A DNA stretch of 33,969 bases from Anaerolineales bacterium (GCA_016789175.1 JAEURK010000402.1:1-33969), one strand, 5' to 3'. Positions 1-8,357 are shown, counted from the stretch's first letter. Numbers and translations: made by a program. The notes: generated from the letters alone by a model not told the origin.

Positions 1-35
1 GCCCCCCCCGCCGCGAAACACCCCCTCTTCTTAGA

Positions 36-1148
36 CTACATCACGCCTTCTTCAGTTTCGCGGATGAGTTGATCGACGACTGCGTGCAGGGAATTCGTTT
101 CGCGGAAGGTACGCAACTGCCGCTCGGCGCTGGTGCCCTCCTCCAGGATGCGATAGGCGTACTCGACTTCCTTGCGCGTGCCGAGCTCGTCGAGGACGTC
201 GTCCAGGAACCAGCCGATCATTTCGCGGATCAGGTCGCGGGCCGGCATCTCCTCGCCCTTGCCGAAGTCGATCAGCTTGCCCTCGATGCCATAGCGCACC
301 GCGCGCCACTTGTTTTCGTCGATCAGCGACGAGGAGTACACGCGGAAAGTCATATTCTGCTGCCGCAGCTTCCAGAGCTTGTAGATCAGGGCCTGGAAGA
401 TCGCGGCGATGCAGACGGCCTCGTCGACGCGTGTGCACACGTCGCAGACGCGGAACTCGAGGGTCGGGTAGTTGAAGTTCGGGCGCGCATCCCACCAGAT
501 CTTGGTGCCGTCGGGGATCGAGCGGGTGTGCACCAGGGTGTCCCGGTAGCGCTCGAACTCGGCCCACGACGACAGCCGCGGCGGCGTGCCGGTGCGTGGG
601 AAGTTCCGGAAGACGATGCTGCGGTAGCTCTTCAGCCCGGTTTCTTGCCCGACCCAGAACGGCGAGCTCGTGCTGAGTGCCAGGACGTGCGGCATGAAGT
701 AGCGCACGACGTTGAGCGCATCGATCATGAACTCACGGTTCTCGATGCCGATGTGCACGTGGGTGCCGAAGATCAGCAGCTGCTGAGCCAGCATCTTCAT
801 GTCGTTCTTGACGCCGGCGTAGCGCTCGAAGGGCGTGATCTCCTGCGTCTGCCAGTTCGAAAACGGGTGCGTCCCGGCGGCCGCGATCTTCAGGCCCTTT
901 TGGGCGGCCAGATCCATCACGCCGCGCCGCAGCCGGACCAGCTCGGCGCGCGCCTCGGCCGGGGTGTTGCACACGCTCGTGCCGATCTCGACGATCGATT
1001 GGTGCAGCTCGGCCTTGATCTGCTCGGCCAGCACCATCTTGCCGGCCTCGAGCATCTCGGTGATGTAACTCCGTAGCTCGCGCGTCTCGGGGTCGATGAT
1101 CTGATACTCTTCTTCGATGCCGATGTTGAAGGAGGGGACGGTGGTCAT
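36..1148 (-). CDS. GCS2/YbdK-type carboxylate-amine ligase
   Basis: This 370-residue protein belongs to the glutamate-cysteine ligase 2 family (YbdK, COG2170), which joins a carboxylate to an amine using ATP. Visible hallmarks are the N-terminal IGIEEEY (residues 9-15), AGTHPF (91-96), FGTHVHIGI (127-135) and a WWDARPNF...LEFR stretch (218-233) that forms the metal and ATP site of this glutamine-synthetase-like fold. Its length matches the family (about 370). It is the last gene of a minus-strand cluster, and its ATG overlaps the stop of the upstream ATP-grasp gene in an ATGA arrangement, suggesting translational coupling. E. coli YbdK has weak glutamate-cysteine ligase activity, but the substrate here cannot be read from sequence. 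Two ATP-grasp neighbours suggest it adds one residue in a multi-ligase pathway. Family call is firm, role is inference. Confidence 0.9.
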   Translation of the reverse strand: MTTVPSFNIGIEEEYQIIDPETRELRSYITEMLEAGKMVLAEQIKAELHQSIVEIGTSVCNTPAEARAELVRLRRGVMDLAAQKGLKIAAAGTHPFSNWQTQEITPFERYAGVKNDMKMLAQQLLIFGTHVHIGIENREFMIDALNVVRYFMPHVLALSTSSPFWVGQETGLKSYRSIVFRNFPRTGTPPRLSSWAEFERYRDTLVHTRSIPDGTKIWWDARPNFNYPTLEFRVCDVCTRVDEAVCIAAIFQALIYKLWKLRQQNMTFRVYSSSLIDENKWRAVRYGIEGKLIDFGKGEEMPARDLIREMIGWFLDDVLDELGTRKEVEYAYRILEEGTSAERQLRTFRETNSLHAVVDQLIRETEEGVM

Positions 1149-2500
1149 GGGTTTCTCTTCTCCACCACAAACGTCGGCACGGTGCTTCCGCCGCCGGCTG
1201 TGACGTTGAGCAGCGAGGCCGTCGAGAGCCGGGTCAGACAGCCGGCGACGTATTGGCCGTACCAGAGATACGGGTTAGTGTCGAGCATCCGGTCGTAAAT
1301 GTGCACGTCGCCATCGACCCAACTCGCATACGGGAATTTGGGCAGGTTGACCCGTTTTTGGACGATGCTGGGCTCGCTCAGCGCCCCGCGCAGGCCTCGC
1401 TCCCACTCGGCCTGATCGACCTCCCAACCGAGCACGATGCCCTTGCCGCCGTACTCGTCGTTGGGCTTGAGGACATAGTCGTTCTTGTGCTTGGCCAGGT
1501 GGTTCATCAGATCGACCGGCCGGCCGTCGACCTCGGTCTTGCGATCGGTGACCAGACGCGTCCAGGGGATGTGGGCCGCGATGGCCTTGCGCTCGCGGGC
1601 GTTGAACAGCCCGGCGTTGGCCTCGTCGCTGAGCACGGCCAGACTGGCCTTCTTGTGCAGGATCTTGCACTGGAACGGGTTGACCATGCAGACCGCCCGG
1701 TCGCGCACCGCGCGGAACACCGGGTGGTTTCGCCCGCCGCGTGCCTCGAGCTCGCTGATCAGCACGCGCTTGTAGATGATGTGCACCGGCCGACCCTCGG
1801 CATACAGCCGGCCGTTGTCATAGGTCACGTCGCGCGGATCGGCGATCACGCACTCATAGCCGTGCGACTCGAAATAATCGTGGAAGAGCACGAACTCGCT
1901 GTAGGTCGGCACCTCGCGCCAGTCGAGGATGGCGATCCGCGGCTTCTCCTGGCCGCCCCAGGCCCGGTAGCAATCGATCAGGGTGTGCAGCATGCTGTGG
2001 CGCGCGGGCAGCGGACGCAGGTCGTAGCGTTTCTCGAACTGGCGGATCACCGGCAAGGCCAGAAAGACCTCGGTCAGCGCGTCGTTGTAGGCGATCGCGG
2101 CCGGCGTCTCGGCGTTGTACTCCGTGATCCACAGCCCTTCCTTCTCGTCGAAGAACGTGTCCATCCGGGCCGTCGGGCTGGGCGCCGGGAAGCCCGGATC
2201 CATGTGGATCAGCTCTTCTTCCCACTCGTTCAGCCGAAATTGATAACGGAAGTCGGCATCGGCCAGCGCGGCCTGATGGGCCTTGGCGAAGGCCGGCATG
2301 ATCGCGCGGATGGAGTCCTGAATCGATCGATATTGCTTTGGGTGTAGGAAGCGCGGGCGCAGGACCGTGCAGAGCGGCCGATCTCCGAAGTACAGACCGC
2401 GCCGCTGCTGCTGCGCGACGAGCTGGTCGTGGCTCTCACCGGCCGTGCGAGGATCGAGCAGCGAGTGATAGAACTCGATGGCATCGCGCGTGTCGAGCAT
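1145..2500 (-). CDS. Circularly permuted ATP-grasp (type 2-like) ligase
   Basis: A 451-residue protein resembling the circularly permuted ATP-grasp families (CP_ATPgrasp, COG2308-like), which are thought to form amide bonds through acyl-phosphate intermediates. Visible features: [11 protein letters not shown] (125-135), typical of the family; a central segment [12 protein letters not shown] (191-202) followed by ADPRDVTY (220-227) and IIYKRVL (241-247); the lysine and glycine-rich nucleotide loop [10 protein letters not shown] (345-354); and a terminal [17 protein letters not shown] stretch. The start has a clear GGAGG Shine-Dalgarno five bases upstream of ATG. Its stop overlaps the start of the downstream GCS2 gene by 4 nt. 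A long perfect hairpin lies just upstream in the spacer. The substrate is unknown; co-occurrence with other amidoligases suggests ordered peptide or amide assembly. Confidence 0.83.
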   Translation of the reverse strand: MLDTRDAIEFYHSLLDPRTAGESHDQLVAQQQRRGLYFGDRPLCTVLRPRFLHPKQYRSIQDSIRAIMPAFAKAHQAALADADFRYQFRLNEWEEELIHMDPGFPAPSPTARMDTFFDEKEGLWITEYNAETPAAIAYNDALTEVFLALPVIRQFEKRYDLRPLPARHSMLHTLIDCYRAWGGQEKPRIAILDWREVPTYSEFVLFHDYFESHGYECVIADPRDVTYDNGRLYAEGRPVHIIYKRVLISELEARGGRNHPVFRAVRDRAVCMVNPFQCKILHKKASLAVLSDEANAGLFNARERKAIAAHIPWTRLVTDRKTEVDGRPVDLMNHLAKHKNDYVLKPNDEYGGKGIVLGWEVDQAEWERGLRGALSEPSIVQKRVNLPKFPYASWVDGDVHIYDRMLDTNPYLWYGQYVAGCLTRLSTASLLNVTAGGGSTVPTFVVEKRNP

Positions 2501-2518
2501 GCTGACCTCCGGTCTGTC

Positions 2519-2562
2519 GGTGATGGTCGAGCGGCGCTCTTGAGCGCCGCTCGACCATCACC
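2519..2562. repeat. Perfect 21-bp inverted repeat (hairpin) in operon spacer
   Basis: Arms 2519-2539 and 2542-2562 are perfectly complementary with a 2-nt TT centre. The hairpin fills most of the 67-nt spacer between the two ATP-grasp genes and ends 18 nt before the next start codon. No T-tract follows on the minus strand, so a terminator role is less likely than an mRNA processing or stability element, or an interspersed palindromic repeat. Confidence 0.85.
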
Positions 2563-2567
2563 CGATC

Positions 2568-3485
2568 TCAAAATAGCTTGTTCCAGCGCGTCTCGCTGAC
2601 GGGCGGCGTGTCGCTCTGAGCCAGCTCGATGCACAGGTCGGCCATCTTCTCGACGCACCAACGATGGTAGTCGTAGCCGGTCGAGTTGACGTCCATGTCG
2701 GGCGCCGGGTTCATGAAGTCGATGGCGTAGGGCACGCCGCCGCGGACGGCCCACTCGATCGTGTTCATGTCGTAGCCGAGCGCGCGCACCAGCTTGAGGC
2801 TGTCGGCCACGATCCGATCAAGCAGATCCTGGCCCAGCCCGTCGGTCGGCAGGTACTGGCGCGTGTTCGGGTCGTAGCGCTTGACCAACACGTCGCGCTG
2901 ACCCAGACACATGCAACGCACGTAGGCGTCCCAGGTGATGAACTCCTGTAACACCATGGTCAGCAGGCCCGACTGGTTGTAGGCGTTCCACAGGTCCTCG
3001 AGCGAGCGGCAGACGTGCACCTGCTTCCACCCGCCGCCGTGCGCGTCCTTGAGGATGACCGGGAAGCCGCCGACGCTTTCGACCAGCGACTGCCAGTTGA
3101 GCGGATACTCCAGGTTGCGCAGGCTCTCGTTGTGGATGATGCCGGGCACGTACTCCTTGTTCGGGAGCACCACCGTGCGTGGGCTGGCCACGCCGATGCG
3201 ATCCGCCAGTGAGGCGCCGAAGAACTTGTCGTCGGCCGTCCACATGAAGGGGTTGTTGATGACGTGCGCGCCCTGCAGCATCGCGTTCTTGAGGTACGAC
3301 CGGTAGTAGGGCACCTCGTGCGAGATCCGGTCGACGATCACGGCGTACGGGCAGGGCTCGTTCATGCGCGTGCCGCCGAGCTTGGCGTACTCGGCTTCGA
3401 CGCCCGCGCCGCGCTTGTTGACCTCATCGATGAACGCCGGCGGCCAACTCCACTCACGTCCGACGATCACGCCGATTTTCTTCAT
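2568..3485 (-). CDS. ATP-grasp ligase (RimK/D-Ala-D-Ala ligase-like)
   Basis: A 305-residue ATP-grasp protein. The nucleotide-binding lysine lies in FPVILKDAHGGGWKQV (141-156), the hinge region is VLQEFI (178-183), and the magnesium-binding acid/asparagine set sits in NTIEWAVRGG...AIDFMNPAPD (241-263; E244, D256, N259). This is the usual order for RimK or D-Ala-D-Ala ligase relatives, which form amide bonds from carboxyl-phosphate intermediates. The start is fixed by a strong GGAGG four bases before ATG. It follows the esterase gene after 114 nt containing a terminator-like hairpin, so it may head a sub-transcript with the two downstream ligase genes. No close named homologue is recognised, and the substrate is unknown. 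Confidence 0.82.
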   Translation of the reverse strand: MKKIGVIVGREWSWPPAFIDEVNKRGAGVEAEYAKLGGTRMNEPCPYAVIVDRISHEVPYYRSYLKNAMLQGAHVINNPFMWTADDKFFGASLADRIGVASPRTVVLPNKEYVPGIIHNESLRNLEYPLNWQSLVESVGGFPVILKDAHGGGWKQVHVCRSLEDLWNAYNQSGLLTMVLQEFITWDAYVRCMCLGQRDVLVKRYDPNTRQYLPTDGLGQDLLDRIVADSLKLVRALGYDMNTIEWAVRGGVPYAIDFMNPAPDMDVNSTGYDYHRWCVEKMADLCIELAQSDTPPVSETRWNKLF

Positions 3486-3511
3486 GGAACCTCCAGACTT
3501 GAATGGCTGTG

Positions 3512-3541
3512 AAAAACGGGGTCGGGGCTCTGCCCCGACCC
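3512..3541 (-). terminator. Terminator/attenuator-like hairpin inside the cluster
   Basis: Arms 3532-3541 and 3519-3528 (GGGTCGGGGC and its complement) enclose a 3-nt loop. On the minus strand the stem is followed by CCG and then five T residues (3516-3512). It lies between the esterase stop and the ATP-grasp start, so it could partly terminate transcription inside the cluster or split it into two units. The GC-rich arm is also of a type found as a dispersed palindrome. Confidence 0.6.
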
Positions 3542-3599
3542 AGGGCCTACCCCGTTCCTCACGATACTTCCCGCTGGCGCGCGGATCCTCAGGCGGCGA

Positions 3600-4319
3600 T
3601 CAGTCGTGCCCCCCGATGTACTGTTTGATCATCTGGGTCCAGAAGGGCCAGTCATGGGCCCAGCCGTCCCAGAGGCGCAGGGCGTTGCCGATCCCACGCC
3701 CCCAAAGCACGCCCGACAGGCGCTCAGATTGTTCGCGCAGGCGGTCGTCGCGACCGACGGCCAGGATGATGTCCATGCGCTGCAGAGCGGACAGGCGCTC
3801 GGGGTTGCTTTCGTTGGCCATGTAGGCCAGCGGGTTCTGGAAGTACACGTCGCCGCCGGCGTAATCGCTGGCCCAATAGCCGATATCGTACACACCGCTC
3901 AACCCGATCGCGCGTCCGACCAGCTCGGGGTGGCGCAGCGCGAAGTTGAGCGCGTGATAGGCGCCAAAGCTGGCCCCGAGCGTGATCATGGTCATGTCCG
4001 GGTTCTTGGACCGGCTGAGCGGCAGCACCTCGTCGCACAGGTAGCGGTCGTACTCGGTCTGGCGCCAGGCGCGCGAGCCCGGGTGCTTCCACCAGGCATA
4101 CCAGCTCTCTTCGTCGACGCTGTCGACGCAGTACACCTGCAGGTGACCGGCCTCGATCGGCCCGGCCAGCACGCCCAGCATCCCGCGATCCTCCCACTCG
4201 TAGAAGCGGCCTTTCGAGGTCGGGAAGATCAACAACCGCGCCCCGGCGTGCCCGAAGACCAGCAGATCCATCTCGCGCTGCAGGTTGGGGCTGAACCAGC
4301 GGTGGAATTCACGATTCAT
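3600..4319 (-). CDS. Putative esterase, alpha/beta hydrolase fold
   Basis: A 239-residue alpha/beta hydrolase resembling the small COG4947 esterase group and the esterase D/antigen 85 type. The nucleophile elbow is LGASFGAYHA (114-123) with Ser117. A candidate acid is in VGRDDRL (D191/D192) and a candidate histidine in GWAHDWPFW (H222), giving a complete triad order. The C-terminal end DWPFW is typical of the group. There is no signal peptide, so it is probably cytosolic. Its ATG follows the subtilase stop by only 10 nt, with the TGA stop forming part of a TGAGG ribosome-binding site, indicating translational coupling. In this context it could hydrolyse an ester or thioester intermediate, but that is inference. 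Confidence 0.82.
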   Translation of the reverse strand: MNREFHRWFSPNLQREMDLLVFGHAGARLLIFPTSKGRFYEWEDRGMLGVLAGPIEAGHLQVYCVDSVDEESWYAWWKHPGSRAWRQTEYDRYLCDEVLPLSRSKNPDMTMITLGASFGAYHALNFALRHPELVGRAIGLSGVYDIGYWASDYAGGDVYFQNPLAYMANESNPERLSALQRMDIILAVGRDDRLREQSERLSGVLWGRGIGNALRLWDGWAHDWPFWTQMIKQYIGGHD

Positions 4320-4329
4320 CGTTGTCGCC

Positions 4330-5973
4330 TCAGATCTCCAGCAATGAGAAGAATCCGTCGGTGCCGTCCGGCAGACGGTCCGGGTTCTCCGGGTCGGCCG
4401 TCCAGCGGGTCCGATCGATCAAGAATTTGTAAGCGTGCCGCCCGGGCGCGAAGGCCGGCACCGTCAGGCGCCAGGCGCCCGGGGCGTAAGGGTCGAGCTC
4501 ATAGCCGTACGGCAGCCAGTGGTTGAACGTGCCGACGACGGCTACCTGTTTGGCGTCGCGATCGTAGTAGTGGAACGTGATCGAGCGCTGCGGTGAGCGT
4601 GGCGTGCCGTCGTGCAGCGCGGCCAGCCGGAGCGCCGCAGCGACCGCGCGGGCGCCGTTAACGAGCCCCGCGCCCTGCCGCTCGGCCGGGGCATCCGCCA
4701 AAGGCGTGGCGGTGGCCGTGATCAAGGCCTTGAGCTGGGCGGGCGTCAACGCGGGGTTGGCCTCGAGCATCTGGGCCGCGATGGCCGAGACGATCGGGGC
4801 CGCCATCGACGTGCCGTCCACGTGCTGATAGTGCGGGTGGATGTACTTGTGCTCGACCATCCGCGTTCGGATCAAGCTGCGCGCTGCGTTCGGACCCAGT
4901 TCGGCCACGCGCCGGCCCAGGCGCTTGAGGGCGTGCGGGGTCTCGAGGGCGGCACTCAACTCGGGGTCGGGCAGTTCGAGCAGCTTGAAAAGGTAGAGCG
5001 CGTCGTGATGGGTGGTCGTCTTCGGCAGCATCGGCGCGGCCAGCCAGATCGCGGGCGCGATGACGTCAGGCTTGGCGACGCCGTGTGCGCCGTGCCCGAA
5101 GCTCGACCAGTACAGGCGCCATTTGGCGGGGGCCAGCGAATTGCGATCGTCAAGGCCGCCGACGGTCAGGGCCGATGGCGCGCTGGCAGGCGGCATCAGA
5201 CCGCGATTGCCGCTGTTGCCGGCGGCTGCGACCACCAGCAGGCCGGCGGCTGTGGCCTCTTCGACGCGTTCGTCGAGCTCGGTCAGGCGCCCGGTGTTGA
5301 CGTGGTCGCCACCGAGCGAGATGTTGACGATCTTGATGTCGTGCGCTGCGCGATGAGCGATCACCCACTTAAGCGCCCGCCCAATGTCGCGCTCGGTGAT
5401 CGACTTGTTGCGCCGATTGCCGGTCTTGACCAGGATGGCCCGGGCGCGCGGCGCGATGCCGCGGTAGCGCCCCTCCGACAACCAGCCGTTTCCGATGCCG
5501 ATCGCGCTGACCATCAGGCCGTGCCAGCTGGTCGCCTGGATCTTGCCGTAGGTCGGTCGTTCGGTCGGGGTCGGCGCCGTCGCGTCGATAAAGGCCACGA
5601 TGCGATTGGTCGGCCGGATCAGATCCGGATGTGGATAAAAACCGGAGTCGAGGAAGGCGACCGTGACACCGCGGCCGGTGTATTGCGGGTTGATCGGCAC
5701 ACGTTGCGGCGTCGGGATCAGCTCGGCCAGGTCCGGGTCGTCGGCTGGATAGGGGAGGCCGAGTTCGGCCTGGACGTTGTGACCGTTCGGTGCGGCGCGT
5801 GCCCCGACAGAGGCGCGATAGACGCAGTCCGGACAGGCGCCGTTTTCCGGACGCCAGCCCGGGTGCTCAGCGCTCAAGCGACGCGACAAAAACACGTCGG
5901 GTGGGCCCTGGAGCTGTCGGATCGCAGGATCGATGGGGTGGCCACACAACGGGCACACGTCCGGGAGGGCCAT
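4330..5973 (-). CDS. Subtilase (S8) with Cys-pair N-terminus and CBM48-like C-terminus
   Basis: A 547-residue subtilisin-family serine peptidase. The catalytic set is complete: Asp109 in VAFLDSG, His151 in SWHGLMVSA, oxyanion Asn253 in AAAGNSG, and Ser389 in DGTSMAAP. An N-terminal pair of CxxC motifs (C7/C10 and C47/C50) looks like a small zinc ribbon. The last 85 residues (about 462-545: VAVVGTFNHW, then HAYKFLID) look like a CBM48/AMPK-beta glycogen-binding domain. No signal peptide or propeptide is evident, so it is probably intracellular, possibly zinc- and glucan-associated. It is the first gene of the five-gene cluster, preceded by a TACAAT box 6 nt from ATG. Peptidase assignment is firm, the flanking domains are by resemblance, and the role is unknown. 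Confidence 0.9.
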   Translation of the reverse strand: MALPDVCPLCGHPIDPAIRQLQGPPDVFLSRRLSAEHPGWRPENGACPDCVYRASVGARAAPNGHNVQAELGLPYPADDPDLAELIPTPQRVPINPQYTGRGVTVAFLDSGFYPHPDLIRPTNRIVAFIDATAPTPTERPTYGKIQATSWHGLMVSAIGIGNGWLSEGRYRGIAPRARAILVKTGNRRNKSITERDIGRALKWVIAHRAAHDIKIVNISLGGDHVNTGRLTELDERVEEATAAGLLVVAAAGNSGNRGLMPPASAPSALTVGGLDDRNSLAPAKWRLYWSSFGHGAHGVAKPDVIAPAIWLAAPMLPKTTTHHDALYLFKLLELPDPELSAALETPHALKRLGRRVAELGPNAARSLIRTRMVEHKYIHPHYQHVDGTSMAAPIVSAIAAQMLEANPALTPAQLKALITATATPLADAPAERQGAGLVNGARAVAAALRLAALHDGTPRSPQRSITFHYYDRDAKQVAVVGTFNHWLPYGYELDPYAPGAWRLTVPAFAPGRHAYKFLIDRTRWTADPENPDRLPDGTDGFFSLLEI

Positions 5974-5979
5974 GCGCGG

Positions 5980-5985
5980 ATTGTA
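5980..5985 (-). promoter_or_regulatory. -10 box (TACAAT) for subtilase, leaderless type
   Basis: On the minus strand TACAAT ends exactly 6 nt before the ATG at 5973, so transcription would start at or next to the start codon. No Shine-Dalgarno is present and no good -35 is visible. Confidence 0.6.
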
Positions 5986-6018
5986 GCAGACAAAGCCGGT
6001 CGAGACGGGCCAGTGACG

Positions 6019-6048
6019 AAAAAAAGCAGGGCCGAAACCCCGTGCTTT
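6019..6048 (-). terminator. Intrinsic terminator of the DinB-like gene
   Basis: On the minus strand AAAGCA + CGGGG pairs with CCC + TGCTTT around a small loop (6048-6023), with a short bulge, followed by an uninterrupted T7 run (6025-6019). It lies just downstream of the DinB-like gene stop and upstream of the subtilase promoter. Confidence 0.75.
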
Positions 6049-6063
6049 CTGCCCCTTGCGGCC

Positions 6064-6570
6064 TTACCAGTCGCCGGCGTAGACCGGGCTGAAGGGTCGA
6101 CCGGTCCGCGTGATCAGGGCATATCGCAGCTCGTTCAGTTGACGGAGGTGCAGGACGTCATGCGCGGTCCAGGCGGTGAGCAGATCACCGGCCGTCAGAT
6201 CGCCATGGGCGTAGGGGCGGCGCCAGGGCGTGCGGGCGGGCAGGGCGCGCAGCCATTTGAGCGAGCCGGCCCGCTCGGCCCGAAAGGCCGCGATCGACTC
6301 AGCCAGGTCGCGCTGGTTGTAACGGCGCTGTTTGACCCAGGCTTGCGGCGCGATCGGGGACCATCGCGCGGCCGTCCCGGAGAGCACGACCCGCAGCCGA
6401 GCCGGGAAGTCTTCGCGCTCCTCGTCGATCAGGTGGTTGAGCACCTCGAGCACCGACCAGTCTGACGGCTTTGGACGCCACCGCGCCTGCGCCGGCGTTA
6501 ACCCGCCGACCAGCTGGATGATCGCATTGCCTTGCGTCTGCAGTTGAGCGATGAAGAAGGGCAGGTTCAT
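6064..6570 (-). CDS. DinB/YfiT-like four-helix metal-binding protein
   Basis: A 168-residue protein of the DinB_2 superfamily. These are four-helix bundles with a three-histidine metal site, some of which act as thiol-dependent transferases in low-molecular-weight thiol metabolism. The candidate metal histidines are in EVLNHLIDEE and in the C-terminal TAHDVLHLRQL, the usual places. I chose the ATG at 6570 because the protein then begins MNLPFFIAQLQ, close to family N-termini, and because a TACAAT box lies exactly 6 nt upstream. It is a single-gene unit with its own terminator. The substrate is unknown. Confidence 0.82.
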   Translation of the reverse strand: MNLPFFIAQLQTQGNAIIQLVGGLTPAQARWRPKPSDWSVLEVLNHLIDEEREDFPARLRVVLSGTAARWSPIAPQAWVKQRRYNQRDLAESIAAFRAERAGSLKWLRALPARTPWRRPYAHGDLTAGDLLTAWTAHDVLHLRQLNELRYALITRTGRPFSPVYAGDW

Positions 6571-6576
6571 GTCTGT

Positions 6577-6582
6577 ATTGTA
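6577..6582 (-). promoter_or_regulatory. -10 box (TACAAT) for DinB-like gene, leaderless type
   Basis: TACAAT on the minus strand with a 6-nt gap to the ATG at 6570 and no Shine-Dalgarno. It has the same geometry as several other genes in this window. Confidence 0.6.
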
Positions 6583-6621
6583 TCCAGCCCGTCTTGGTGT
6601 CAAGCGCAGGCTTGGAAAGAA

Positions 6622-6648
6622 AAGAGCCGGCCCAGGTGGCCGGCTCTT
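6622..6648 (-). terminator. Intrinsic terminator of rpoD
   Basis: An 11-bp perfect stem (6638-6648 with 6622-6632) and a 5-nt loop, followed on the minus strand by TTCTTTCC-like T-rich sequence (6621-6612). It lies 20 nt past the sigma factor stop codon. Confidence 0.85.
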
Positions 6649-6668
6649 CGTCGTGACTCGACCGCGCT

Positions 6669-7850
6669 TCAGCTCAAGTAGTCGCGCAGCTGGCGGGCGC
6701 GGCGCGGGTGGCGCAGGCGACGCAGCGCCTTGCCCTCGATCTGCCGGATCCGCTCGCGGGTGAGGCCGAATTTCTGCCCGACCTCCTCAAGCGTGTATGC
6801 GCGGCCGTTCTGCAGGCCGAAGCGCAGGCGCAGGATGCGAGCCTCGCGCGGCGTCAGTGTGCCGAGCACCTCTTCCATCTTCTGGCCGAGCATGGCCTCG
6901 TGTGTGGTCTGGGCCGGGGAGGGCGAAGTCTCGTCCTCGACGAACGAGCCGAACTCGGCATCCTCGTCCTCGCCGACCGGGCGCTCGAGCGAGAGCGGGC
7001 GCCAGCTGACCTTGAGCATCCATTGCACCTTGCGGGAGTCGGTGCGCAGCTCGTGCGCCAGCTCATCGGGGCTGGGCTTGCGGCCGAGCTGTTGCTCGAG
7101 CTCACGTGAGGCCTTGTACAGCCGGCGGATGCGGTCGCTCATGTGCACCGGCACCCGGATCGTGCGACCCTGGTCCGCGATCGCGCGCGTGATCGTCTGG
7201 CGGATCCACCAGGTCGCGTAGGTGCTGAAGCGGAAGCCGCGGCGCCACTCGTACTTCTCGACCGCCTTCATCAGGCCCAGGTTGCCCTCCTGGATCAGGT
7301 CCAGGAACGGCACGCCGCGGCCCATGTACTTCTTGGCGATCGAGACCACCAGGCGGGTGTTGGCCTTGATGATGTGCTCGCGCGCGGCGCGCCCGTCTTC
7401 GATCTGGCCCTGGAGCTGGGCGCGCTTCTTGAAGTCGACGTTGGGTCCCATCTTTTCGACCTGGGCCTCGGCCTTCCAGCCGCGCTCGATGCGCTTGGCC
7501 AGATCGACCTCCTGCTCGGTCGAGAGCAGGGGGACGCGGGCCATTTCTTTGAGATACAGGCCGACGGTGTCGTCGATCGAGATGCCGCTCAGGTCGAAGC
7601 TGCCTTCGTCATGCTGGCGATGCGCGGCCAGCGATCGGATCTTCGACGGCACCTGGCGTCGCTCGTCGTACACGGCGATGTCGCATCCGTGCAGGAAGGC
7701 AAACAACTCCTCGAGTTGCTCGGACGCGCTCTCGGCCTGCGGGAACGCCTCAATGATGTCGTCGGTGAGCAGATAGCCCTGGCGCGTGGCCCGGTCCATC
7801 AGCATCCCGATCAACTCAGCGTCTTTCCCGGTGGTGTTCGTGTACTTCAT
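6669..7850 (-). CDS. rpoD: Primary RNA polymerase sigma factor (RpoD/SigA)
   Basis: This 393-residue sigma-70 protein directs RNA polymerase to housekeeping promoters. Region 1.2 (DDTVGLYLKEMARVPLLS) is followed by the full region 2, including VPFLDLIQEGNLGLM and the -10-reading, melting segment FRFSTYATWWIRQ. Region 3 follows, then region 4 with LTPREARILRLRFG and the -35-reading helix TLEEVGQKFGLTRERIRQIE. It lacks the long region 1.1 of proteobacterial RpoD, giving a SigA-like length. I chose the ATG at 7850 because GGAG lies 9 nt upstream; a GTG at 7865 would add five residues. It lies 54 nt downstream of the DUF177 gene, probably in one transcript, and ends at a clear intrinsic terminator. 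Confidence 0.95.
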   Translation of the reverse strand: MKYTNTTGKDAELIGMLMDRATRQGYLLTDDIIEAFPQAESASEQLEELFAFLHGCDIAVYDERRQVPSKIRSLAAHRQHDEGSFDLSGISIDDTVGLYLKEMARVPLLSTEQEVDLAKRIERGWKAEAQVEKMGPNVDFKKRAQLQGQIEDGRAAREHIIKANTRLVVSIAKKYMGRGVPFLDLIQEGNLGLMKAVEKYEWRRGFRFSTYATWWIRQTITRAIADQGRTIRVPVHMSDRIRRLYKASRELEQQLGRKPSPDELAHELRTDSRKVQWMLKVSWRPLSLERPVGEDEDAEFGSFVEDETSPSPAQTTHEAMLGQKMEEVLGTLTPREARILRLRFGLQNGRAYTLEEVGQKFGLTRERIRQIEGKALRRLRHPRRARQLRDYLS

Positions 7851-7904
7851 AACGGAGATCTCCACGAGCCCTAAGCGTGTCCTGGTCGGCAGCGCCGAAC
7901 GGGA

Positions 7905-8357
7905 TTAGTTGAGCAAGTCTTTCAGTTTGGCAAGCCGCGGATCAATATCGTCGTCGACGCAGTCGCACTGCTCGAGATTCAGGTTGACGCCGCAGGTCGG
8001 GCACAGGCCCTTGCATTCCGGCCGACACAGCACGTGCATGGGCTGTGAGAGCAGCATGTCGTCACGGATCTCGGGCGCCAGGTCGAGGTTCAGGTCCTCC
8101 GGGATCGTGAGCGCATCCGCCGGAGCAGTGTTGGCCGGGTAGTAATACATCTCGCCCAGCCGACCGGTGAGCTCGACAAGCGCGGCATCGAGGCAGCGGC
8201 TGCACTCGCCCTGGACGCGAGCCATCAACTTGCCCTGAACGTAAAGCCCCTGCGGCGTGCGGGTCAGTGTGATGTCGCCGCGCAGGTCCGACACCGTTAA
8301 GTCCGGCGCGATCTCGGCGACCGCCTCGGCAAAAGGAATCGTCCGGCTGTAGCCCAC
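7905..8357 (-). CDS. DUF177/YceD family protein
   Basis: A YceD/DUF177 protein, a family usually encoded beside rpmF and linked to 23S rRNA and ribosome assembly. The CxxC-type core is visible as GECSRCLD, followed by the C-terminal CRPECKGLCPTCGVNLN and CDC cluster. GTG at 8357 is the first conventional start. However, the in-frame codons upstream encode LRLNVGFLIKES, which matches the conserved family N-terminus (N-V-x-x-L-L-K-x-x-x-G), so the real protein probably begins upstream. The only near-cognate candidate is a CTG at 8414. No rpmF is present next to it. It precedes rpoD by 54 nt on the same strand. Confidence 0.82.
   Translation of the reverse strand: MGYSRTIPFAEAVAEIAPDLTVSDLRGDITLTRTPQGLYVQGKLMARVQGECSRCLDAALVELTGRLGEMYYYPANTAPADALTIPEDLNLDLAPEIRDDMLLSQPMHVLCRPECKGLCPTCGVNLNLEQCDCVDDDIDPRLAKLKDLLN

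Noticed and set aside
69..1076. A 335-codon open frame on the plus strand
   Set aside because: It is antisense to the GCS2-type ligase, which has clear family motifs. The frame shows only composition bias from high GC.
4612..6465. A 617-codon open frame on the plus strand
   Set aside because: It lies antisense to the subtilase and DinB-like genes, which have full catalytic motifs. Its translation is Arg/Gly/Asp-rich low-complexity sequence typical of a high-GC shadow frame.
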